From DATECU01 sp035286745 (lineage in GTDB: Bacteria; Acidobacteriota; Vicinamibacteria; Fen-336), in NCBI GenBank assembly GCA_035286745.1, contig DATECU010000211.1, positions 1 through 11,227 on the forward strand: DNA of 11,227 bases, read 5' to 3'. Shown in pieces: positions 1 through 5,900 of the stretch; position 1 is the stretch's first letter; every line of letters starts with the position of its first letter. Made by a program: the position numbers and the translations under genes. The notes beneath the pieces were generated by a model. It searched no databases, was not told the origin of the DNA, and worked only from the letters and a program-made list of their open reading frames with translations.

Positions 1-782
1 TTCCACGGTCGCAGGCGCGACAGCGGACCCGCCAGAGCTGCGGCCGCCTCTCGGCCCGTGCCGGGCTCGAGCCTGCCCAGGATGGCCCAGCCGGTGTCGT
101 CGACGGCGAGCGCCAACCCCCAGGTGTGCAGCGGGTCGCCCGGGGCGGGGACGGTCCCGGTCTTGGCCCAGAACCCCCGACGGCTGAGTCCGGCGGCCGT
201 ACCGCCCGGCCGGGCGGCTTCGCGAAGTCCGGCCAGCACCTGGCGGCGGACGGGCTCGCCGGCCGGCCACGGCGTCCGCACCAAACGAGCGTACGACTCG
301 AGGAGGGCGGAGGGCCGGATGCGAAGCACCCCCTCCCGGTCAGGCAGGCCGACAGCGGCGTCGGGCGCCAGCGTCTGGGGAACCGCGAAGCCTTCGCTGC
401 CCAGGATGGCGGCCAGCGTTGTCGGCGGGGTGTCGGTGGCGAGCTGCCGGAAGTAGCTGTTGCAGGAAACGGCGAGGGCCCGCACCAGGTCCACCTCCCC
501 GTGGCCGGCGCGCAGCCAACACGTCGAGCCATCGCAGAAGCCACCGGGAGGCGTCGCCGACGGGTGGGTGGACGCCCAGGCCTTGGCCACGAACGGCTTC
601 TGGAGCGAGCCCACGGACAGCGGGTGGTCGTGAGCGCCGGGGTCGGCCTCGTACCCGGAGGCGCCCCGGCGCCAGGTGGTGAGTCGTGCCTCGACTCCCA
701 ACGAAGTAGCGGCAACCAACAAGGCGCAAAGGACACCAAGAACGGAAGACAGCGAGCGACGGCGTGGAACGTCGGGACTCAT
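1..782 (-). CDS. Secreted penicillin-binding-protein-like transpeptidase, partial (C-terminus off left edge)
   Basis: About 260 codons are visible and the frame is still open at base 1. The three active-site motifs of the serine penicillin-recognising fold appear in order and at normal spacing: SxxK as SLQK (residues 59-62, with S59 the expected acyl nucleophile), SxN as SCN (106-108) and KTG as AKTGT (206-210). The stretch around CW...GHGEVDLVRALAVSCNSYF (88-111) closely follows the class B PBP pattern. An N-terminal signal peptide is visible: an RRR n-region at 7-9 and a hydrophobic run at about 14-30, so the enzyme should act in the periplasm or at the cell surface. The SxxK sits only about 60 residues from the start, so the long N-terminal domain of cell-division and elongation PBPs is absent. 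This could be a stand-alone transpeptidase, a carboxypeptidase or a class D beta-lactamase relative; SxN favours the PBP type. ATG 782 lacks a clear Shine-Dalgarno, and the frame is open upstream to GTG 833. Function on peptidoglycan is inferred from the fold. Confidence 0.8.
   Translation of the reverse strand, partial: MSPDVPRRRSLSSVLGVLCALLVAATSLGVEARLTTWRRGASGYEADPGAHDHPLSVGSLQKPFVAKAWASTHPSATPPGGFCDGSTCWLRAGHGEVDLVRALAVSCNSYFRQLATDTPPTTLAAILGSEGFAVPQTLAPDAAVGLPDREGVLRIRPSALLESYARLVRTPWPAGEPVRRQVLAGLREAARPGGTAAGLSRRGFWAKTGTVPAPGDPLHTWGLALAVDDTGWAILGRLEPGTGREAAAALAGPLSRLRPW
711..750 (+). repeat. Copy A of a CAAAGG-type intergenic repeat, lying inside the PBP signal-peptide codons
   Basis: The plus strand reads AACAAGGCGCAAAGGACACC then AAGAACGGAAG. 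This resembles the copy on the minus strand at 1414-1445: about 24 of 28 bases agree when one single-base gap is allowed, with the core AAGGC(G/A)CAAAGG(A/G)CAC. From general knowledge, sequences of the form CAAAGGCACAAAGG...CACGAAG recur between genes in many high-GC bacteria. Here the element lies antisense to codons of the predicted signal peptide. Those codons use T-ending or TTG forms (GTT, CTT, GGT, TTG) that are unusual for this GC-rich gene. The match could be chance within a hydrophobic stretch. Confidence 0.4.
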
Positions 783-833
783 GACCGCGTGAGCCGAGGC
801 TTCCGCAGCCGGCGTGAAGAGAGCCGGCTTCAC
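783..833 (-). pseudogene. Start of a RelE/ParE-type toxin, truncated and in frame with the downstream PBP
   Basis: GTG at 833-831 overlaps the antitoxin stop TGA (832-830) as GTGA, the usual position of a toxin start in these modules. The first residues, VKPALFTPAAEA, look like the N-terminus of a RelE/ParE-family toxin (a first beta strand followed by xPxAExD/E). The expected remainder of about 80-100 residues is missing. After roughly 12-17 codons the frame runs without a stop into the ATG and signal peptide of the transpeptidase. Either the toxin was lost by deletion or recombination, or this is simply an N-terminal extension of the PBP frame. The toxin assignment rests on 12 residues plus position and is therefore tentative. 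Confidence 0.45.
807..829. repeat. Perfect 7-bp inverted repeat next to the GTG start
   Basis: AGCCGGC (807-813) and GCCGGCT (823-829) form a GC-rich 7-bp stem around a 9-base loop. On the minus strand it starts one base after the GTG at 833-831. No T-run follows, so it is not a convincing terminator. It could reduce translation from that start or mark a rearrangement scar, but may be chance in such GC-rich DNA. Confidence 0.35.
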
Positions 834-1057
834 CGAGAACGCAGACGGCCGCGAACCTCAGACCACGGACGCCCAAGGGATCGGCCTGCCCGGATCTCGT
901 CATCGAGCGCATCGAGGCGACGATCCAGTTCCGCCCGCTGTTCGTCAGACAGCGGGATGTTTGCTGGCCGTTCGCTGAGCCGGTCCCAAAGGTCCTCCAG
1001 CAACTGGAGTTGCTCCTCTGGGTTGAGGTCGTCAAGATTGACGGCGGGGTGCGCCAT
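830..1057 (-). CDS. Type II antitoxin, putative addiction module component (unstable antitoxin family)
   Basis: A complete 75-residue acidic protein. It has the hallmarks of the unstable-antitoxin family (Pfam Unstab_antitox, TIGR02574): an N-terminal helix around LNPEEQLQLLEDLWDRL (residues 11-27), then the conserved IPLSDEQRAELDRRL (34-48), and a short basic tail after PWSEV (64-68). Length is typical of the family. In known pairs it binds and neutralises a RelE/ParE-type toxin and represses its own promoter. Its stop overlaps a GTG by four bases, the expected toxin start, but no full toxin follows, so this looks like an orphan antitoxin. ATG 1057 is supported because homology begins almost at once, although its Shine-Dalgarno is weak. 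The upstream 40 bases adjoin a possible attC remnant, a common setting for cassette-borne antitoxins. Confidence 0.85.
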   Translation of the reverse strand: MAHPAVNLDDLNPEEQLQLLEDLWDRLSERPANIPLSDEQRAELDRRLDALDDEIRAGRSLGRPWSEVRGRLRSR

Positions 1058-1097
1058 GGCCCTATTGTCTCGTTCCTTCGATGGCGCTGCAAGGCGG

Positions 1098-1153
1098 GGC
1101 TAACACTGAGTTCAGCGGCCAGGCCCCATCGCGTGCGCTGGCCTCGTCAGGTG
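1098..1153 (-). other. Possible degenerate integron attC site (imperfect hairpin)
   Basis: Read on the minus strand, CGCTGAACTCAGTGTTAGCC resembles the right half (L'-R') of attC sites, which end in a TTAACTC...GTTAG-type motif. The final core would be GTTAGCC, one base off the GTTRRRY consensus. On the plus strand the same bases read GGCTAAC, five bases, then GTTCAGCGGCC, like an R''-L'' half. A stem is possible: GGCCAG (1117-1122) with CTGGCC (1138-1143), and CACTGA (1104-1109) with TCAGGTG (1147-1153). The other core site is not recognisable. Its place, about 40 bases before an antitoxin gene and just upstream of an IS110-type fragment, fits a cassette boundary, but the match is partial. 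Confidence 0.3.
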
Positions 1154-1222
1154 CAATGATGCAATGGACTCCTCCTTGCGCCGCGCCAGGCCCTGATGTG
1201 CCAGGATCGGCTCGGAAAGGAC

Positions 1223-1228
1223 AGGAGG
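1223..1228 (+). promoter_or_regulatory. Shine-Dalgarno of the IS110 transposase fragment
   Basis: AGGAGG lies five bases before ATG 1234. It fixes the start of the fragment and shows that the native 5' end of the transposase gene is preserved, so the loss is at the 3' side. Confidence 0.7.
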
Positions 1229-1233
1229 ACCAT

Positions 1234-1404
1234 ATGGGAGAGCATACCGTCGTTGGCGTGGACATCGCAAAGTCGGTCTTCGAAGTCGCCGTGTCGAAGC
1301 AGCCGGGGAGAATCTCGGATCGCCACCGCCTTTCCCGCGGAGCCTTCCTCGTGTTCCTCGCCCAGGTCCCGCAGGGGACCGTGGTCATGCTCTCTCGTGC
1401 CTGA
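1234..1404 (+). pseudogene. IS110-family transposase, N-terminal fragment
   Basis: The 56-residue reading frame begins MGEHTVVGVDIAKSVFEVAV. GVDIAKSVF is the first acidic motif of the DEDD (RuvC-like) domain of IS110/IS1111 transposases; the Asp is residue 10. Residues 42-52 (FLAQVPQGTVV) follow the same family, where a MEACG motif is expected next. Homology stops after the Met codon at 1387-1389, followed by LSRA and a stop. The remaining catalytic acidic residues and the C-terminal Tnp20/serine domain, several hundred residues in all, are missing, so the product cannot transpose. The Shine-Dalgarno and some upstream element DNA survive, so the left end of the element lies somewhere before 1223. 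IS110 elements generally lack clear terminal inverted repeats, so the end cannot be placed by eye. It is the only clear plus-strand gene in the window and lies tail to tail with the large operon. Confidence 0.85.
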
Positions 1405-1413
1405 TGGTCCCCG

Positions 1414-1445
1414 GCCTTCTTCGTGCCCTTTGTGCCTTTGTCGTG
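1414..1445 (-). repeat. Copy B of the CAAAGG/CACGAAG-type intergenic repeat
   Basis: On the minus strand the sequence reads CGACAAAGGCACAAAGG, then GCACGAAGAAGG. This is a short internally repetitive unit (CAAAGG-CACAAAGG-GCACGAAG) of a type known between genes in many bacteria. It fills the 53-base gap between the end of the operon (1458) and the stop of the IS110 fragment (1404). It abuts the point where transposase homology ends, so it may mark the deletion junction. Confidence 0.5.
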
Positions 1446-1457
1446 AAAAGCCCTTTG

Positions 1458-2987
1458 TCACTGCCCCGTGGTGCCGAAGACCACGCGTTCGGTCCAGCCG
1501 TTGGCCGTCTTCCGGCGCTCGACGGATAGCGAGGTCGTGGTGGGCATCCAGCCCAGCAGGCCGAGAACGCGGTCGGAGAGGGGGCGCACCTGCTCGGGTC
1601 GAGCGGGGCCTTCGATCCGGGCCCAGCGTTCGCCCTCGGCGCGCACAGCGGCCAGGTCGACGCGCGCCCAACGCACCAGGTCGGGGCTGGCCCTCGGGGC
1701 CGGGACCGACGCCAGGTCCTGCGCCGTGGAGGCCAGCCACAAGAAGCCGGCGGTCCGCTTGACCGCCAGCGCGGCCAGGCCGGGGCCGACACGGATCTCG
1801 TGAGCCTCGCCAGCCTTGACCACGGTGGCCCGCCCGGCACGCCGGGCCGCGGTGGTGCGACACGACTCGATCAGCTCCTGGTCGCGTGCCTCGGGCCACG
1901 GAAAGACCAAACGCCGGCTGCCGTCGGGGCCCAGCCAGTAGCCCCAGCCGGCAACGGGCTGGCCGTCGAAGAGGGTCTTCCAGGTGCCAAGCTCGCCTTC
2001 CTCCCAGGCGGCGGCGCCGGGGGCGACCAGGGGCCGAGTGAAGTTGACCGCATAGCGATCCTCGGCTGCCTGACGCGCCGAGGGCGGCAGCGCCACCAGG
2101 GCCGGGACCGGCTTATCGGCGGGCGTGGGGATGGGCTCCAGCAGGCCCGCTCGCAGCGCCGCCCAGAAAGACGCGCCCTCCGGCTCCCAGCCCGCGGCGG
2201 CCGCGGACGGAGCGTCGAAGGTGAAGCCCTCGGCTCGGCCCTCGCCGGTACCCTCCCGGACCTCGATCAGTTGGCCGGCTTCCAGGCGCAGGGCGGCCCT
2301 CAGCTTCCCGGTCTCCGGCCCCTCGGGGAACAGGAACTCGCGCCGGAAGAAGCGGTCCTGGCGCAGCGCCTCGAGGTTCAACTCCATGGAGATCACTCCG
2401 GCAAGGGGCGGTTCGAGGCCACGCCCCGCCGCCGCCTCGTCGAGGGCGAGGAGGAGGGCCCGCTCGCTGGTGGCCAGGAAGAGGCGCTCACCCGACCGCG
2501 CCCAGGCCAGCCCCATCCGGCGCTCGACGTCCTCGGAATCGTCAGCCGCGCCGAGGCTCACCAGCGCATAGGCCACGCCGCCATGGGTCTTCTCGGTTCC
2601 CGCGGGCGGCTCGACTGGCAGCGCGGCCAGGGGGGTCTCGATCACCAGGACCGCTTCCAGGTGGCCCACCTCGAGCAGCGCCAAACCGACGCTGCGCGGT
2701 TGCAGCTTGCGGATCTCCTGCCAGGTCCAGGGCAGATCGCCCGCCAGCTTGGACCACTGATCCTCGAGCTTGGAGCCCAGGCGCGACTGCCGCCAGGCGG
2801 CCACCAGGGGATCGCCGGGCTTGGCGGTTCCAGTCAGGGCGTTGCGATAGGCACCGGTGAGGGCAGCGTCGAAGGCGGTGGCGTCGGGGATCACCACGCG
2901 GACCGGGGCCTCGGGAAGCGGGAGCGGGGGACCCGCGCTTGCGGCCACCGGCCACGCCAAGAAGAGAAGCAGCGCGCGAGCGGTCAT
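1458..2987 (-). CDS. Secreted protein of unknown function, 509 residues
   Basis: The N-terminus is a clear Sec signal peptide: MTARALLLFLAWPVAASA, with likely cleavage after the ASA at 16-18 before GPPLPLPE. No lipobox cysteine or later membrane segment is visible. The mature protein has a repeated style of strand-rich segments: statements such as AVLVIETPLAALP (about 112-124), GERLFLATSERALLLALDEA and GFLWLASTAQDL. These suggest two related alpha/beta halves, somewhat like bacterial exported DUF3352-type proteins, but I do not recognise the family with confidence. A conserved-looking block DPLVAAWRQSRLGSKLEDQW lies at about 59-78. ATG 2987 overlaps the stop of the giant gene as ATGA and has a strong Shine-Dalgarno, so it is translationally coupled and is the last gene of the operon. 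No hairpin terminator follows. The product probably works with the upstream exported proteins; no catalytic motif is visible. Confidence 0.85.
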   Translation of the reverse strand: MTARALLLFLAWPVAASAGPPLPLPEAPVRVVIPDATAFDAALTGAYRNALTGTAKPGDPLVAAWRQSRLGSKLEDQWSKLAGDLPWTWQEIRKLQPRSVGLALLEVGHLEAVLVIETPLAALPVEPPAGTEKTHGGVAYALVSLGAADDSEDVERRMGLAWARSGERLFLATSERALLLALDEAAAGRGLEPPLAGVISMELNLEALRQDRFFRREFLFPEGPETGKLRAALRLEAGQLIEVREGTGEGRAEGFTFDAPSAAAAGWEPEGASFWAALRAGLLEPIPTPADKPVPALVALPPSARQAAEDRYAVNFTRPLVAPGAAAWEEGELGTWKTLFDGQPVAGWGYWLGPDGSRRLVFPWPEARDQELIESCRTTAARRAGRATVVKAGEAHEIRVGPGLAALAVKRTAGFLWLASTAQDLASVPAPRASPDLVRWARVDLAAVRAEGERWARIEGPARPEQVRPLSDRVLGLLGWMPTTTSLSVERRKTANGWTERVVFGTTGQ

Positions 2988-5900
2988 CGGACTCCCTCCG
3001 CTTGAAGCAGGTTGGCGAGCATCGACCAGGTGAGGTCCCGCGGCCGGATCGGCGCCGGCTGGCCGTTCACCATGCGATAGGCCTCGAGGCTCTTGGGTCG
3101 CTCAAGCAGCAGCTCGGCCCGCAAGGCGGCAGCGTTCGGGGCGCTGCGGTCGTCAAGTAAGGCCAGCACGGCCTTGAGCTGGTCCTCCTGGCCGGCCTTG
3201 GCCGTGAGGCGTGCCAGATCGGCCAGGGCGCCATCGATGGCGGGGCTCCGAAAACGCCGCGCCACCAGGTCTCCGACCAGCGCCCGGCTGTCGAGCGCGC
3301 CCATGGCCACCCGGCCCGCCCGGGGGGACTGGGGCAAGAGGCCCCGAGCCGCTCGCAGCCTGAGGAACGCGAGGTCCGGGTCGCGCCGGTTGTCCCAGGC
3401 GGCCTGCTCGCGAATCATGGCCACCCGGAGCACGCTCTCTTCGTCCCCGGGCCCCGGGCTCCGGAAAGCGGCTCGCGCGGCCAGCACGTCGTGGGGGTGG
3501 GCCTTCAAGTGATCGCCCAGGCCCGGCAGCACCGCCTCGGGCTTGGTCCTCCAGAAGGGGAGGGCGGCGGCCCAGACCGCCGGTGTCTTCTCGTCATGAG
3601 CGGCAGGCGCCCCCAACTGGCGCCAGCCATCGAAGGCCTGCTCCTCCGCGGGGCTCGGCCAGAGCGCTCGGCGGCGGGCAGCGAAGAGCGCGCTGGCGGC
3701 TCCCGCCGCGTCGCCCAGCTTGGCCAGAATCGCGGCTCGCTCCCGGGCGTGGGCGTGGCCGAAGGTCTGCGGCCAGCGCGCGAGCCAGCGCGGGGCCTCG
3801 ATGGGGAGCAGCCTGGCCAGCAGATCGCCGATCGCGCCAAGATCGTCCAGAGCGAGTTGGCCGCGGAACCAGGCCTCTTCGAGGGCCTGGGCCAGGGCCG
3901 GTCGTTCGCCTACCGGGGTCAGCTCGAAGGCCAGCCGCCAGGCGGCGGGTGAGGTCGCGCCGTCCTCGCGCTGCTCCTGGAGCAGCTTGCGGAACCGCTC
4001 TTCGACCCCGGACGCCCTCTTGGCGTCACGGAAAGGCCTGAGCCAGACTCGCAAGCGGCCGACCAGGGCATCCCCGGTAGCGCCGGCTGGAGGGGGCATT
4101 GGCGCCGCCTCCGATTCCGGATCCGCTTCCTCGGTCGCGACAGTCTCGGGTGTCTCGGTTTCCGCCAGATCCAGGGTCAGCGCCTCACCGCCACGCGTCT
4201 CCGCCAGCATCGCGTCGACCAAAGCGATGGCCTGATCGTCCTCTCCGCGCGCCAGGTGGACGCGGACTGCCAGCAGGCGGGCGGCCTGGTCGCCGCCCTG
4301 CCAGGAGAGGAGCGCCAGCAGTCGCGGGCGAAGCGCGCCGGGAACCGCTGCCTGCTCGATAGCTTCCAGGGTGGTGAGTCGATCCCGCAGGGGCCGGCCG
4401 CTGAGCCAGGCTGCGGTGTGCGGCCACAGGCCCCCCAGCTTGGCCAGGCCAATCCGGGGCAGCGGGGCGCTGTCCGAGGCCCACAGCTCCCTCAGCCAGT
4501 AGCGCACCTGCTCGGGCGAAAGCTCGCGCTCCCGCCCCGCCCAACGATTGGCAAGGGCGGTGCGGAAGCCCACCAGGTCGGCGGTGAAGAAGCGGGGAGC
4601 CAAAGCCCCGCGCCGATCGTAAAGGTAGGCTAGGAACACCGGTCCCACCGAGCGTTTGGCGTCCAGCAGCTCCAGGGGAGTGGGCAGGCCCAACTCCTCG
4701 GCCAGAGCGCTCAGGCTGCGGAAGCTGTCTTCTCCCAAGGTCGCCTGGATTCCCCTCAGGTGCTTCTCGAAGATCGAGCGCGCCTTCTCTTTCTGGCCGG
4801 CAGCGACCAGCAAACGGAGGTGAGCCTCGATCCAGCTTCGATCCTGCGCGGCCCCCGGGAAGCTCGCCGCCAGCCCCAGCGCCAGCGGCAAGTCGTCCAA
4901 CCCTTGCGCCAATCGAATGGCCAGCAGTCGGCGCTCGGTCTCCCCTCCGCGCTCCGGCGTCTCGATGGAAAGGAAGGGCGCCGTCCGGTCCCGCTGCCGG
5001 TAGCGGGCCAGCGCCTCCAGCACGTACCAGGCCTGACCCGGCCGGTCGCCCCACAGCGCACCCGGTAGGCGGCCCTGATCGACTCCCTGACCGATCACCC
5101 GATCGTCGCCCACCTCGATCGACTCGCCCTTCGCGTCCTTCCGGAGCCCGAACTCCGGCCAGCGCCAACGACCGTCCTGGCTCAGGACCTCGCCCACGCT
5201 CCGCGGGCCCCGCAGGCGGGCGATCAGCGGATCCTCCGCCGCTTGGACCGTGCCCTGCAGCAAGCGGCCGACCGCGTTCGACGCCTGCTCGACCGCTTGC
5301 CGCCGGGCCAGGAGCACGGGGTCGCTGGTGGGAGCCGGCTCCCAGAAGCGGAACCAGGCGGTGCGCGTGTCGGCGGGCAAGAGCGCGACCAGCGGCTCGA
5401 CCTGCCAGCGGCGGGCAGCCAGCACCCAGAAGCGATCCCAGAGCCGGCGCTCGCCCATGATCGCCACCATCTCCTGCGCCTTCTCCGGCCGGCTGGCGGC
5501 GGCGCGAGCCCAGGTGGCGAGGGCGGCGGGGTCGTCCAGCCAGGAGGCCCAGCTCACCCGGTCGCTGGACGCGCTCAGCCGTGCATAACCTTTGATGCGG
5601 CTGAGCAGGTCCTGCCATCGAGGCTCCAGGAAGGCCAGGAGGTCGTCGGCCCGATCCCGTCGCAACAGATCCTGCGCCCACAAGCGATCGAGGTCGGGTG
5701 CCCGGAAGGCCACCCGTCCCCCACCAACCGCCGACGGCTGGATCATCTCGTTGCCGACGCGGTCCAGGAAGGCGAAGGGTGGTGAACCGAGCCAGGGCCC
5801 GGGAGTGATGGCCAGCCAGCGCTCGGCCAGCGCGACCCGGACCGCTGTTTCCAGGCCGGCGTGGGTCAGGAAGGACCACCAGCGGTCGAGACCCGGAGTA

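Noticed and set aside
340..1092. 250-codon minus-strand frame across the antitoxin and PBP
   Set aside because: It conflicts with two better-supported frames: the antitoxin, recognised by family motifs, and the transpeptidase, with SxxK, SxN and KTG. Its own translation shows no family pattern.
126..1103. 325-codon open frame on the plus strand
   Set aside because: Antisense to the PBP and antitoxin genes, and Arg/Gly-rich with no recognisable motif.
1081..1233. Longer plus-strand start (ATG 1081) for the transposase fragment
   Set aside because: The IS110 similarity starts only at ATG 1234, which has AGGAGG five bases upstream. The earlier codons read through the hairpin and leader.
1405..1457. 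Terminator after the operon
   Set aside because: AAAGGGCTTTT near 1446-1456 can pair only weakly, and no stable stem with a T-run is present. The bases are better explained as the intergenic repeat.
1800..3005. 401-codon open frame on the plus strand
   Set aside because: Antisense to the 509-residue secreted protein, which has a signal peptide, a Shine-Dalgarno and a coupled start; this frame has none of these.
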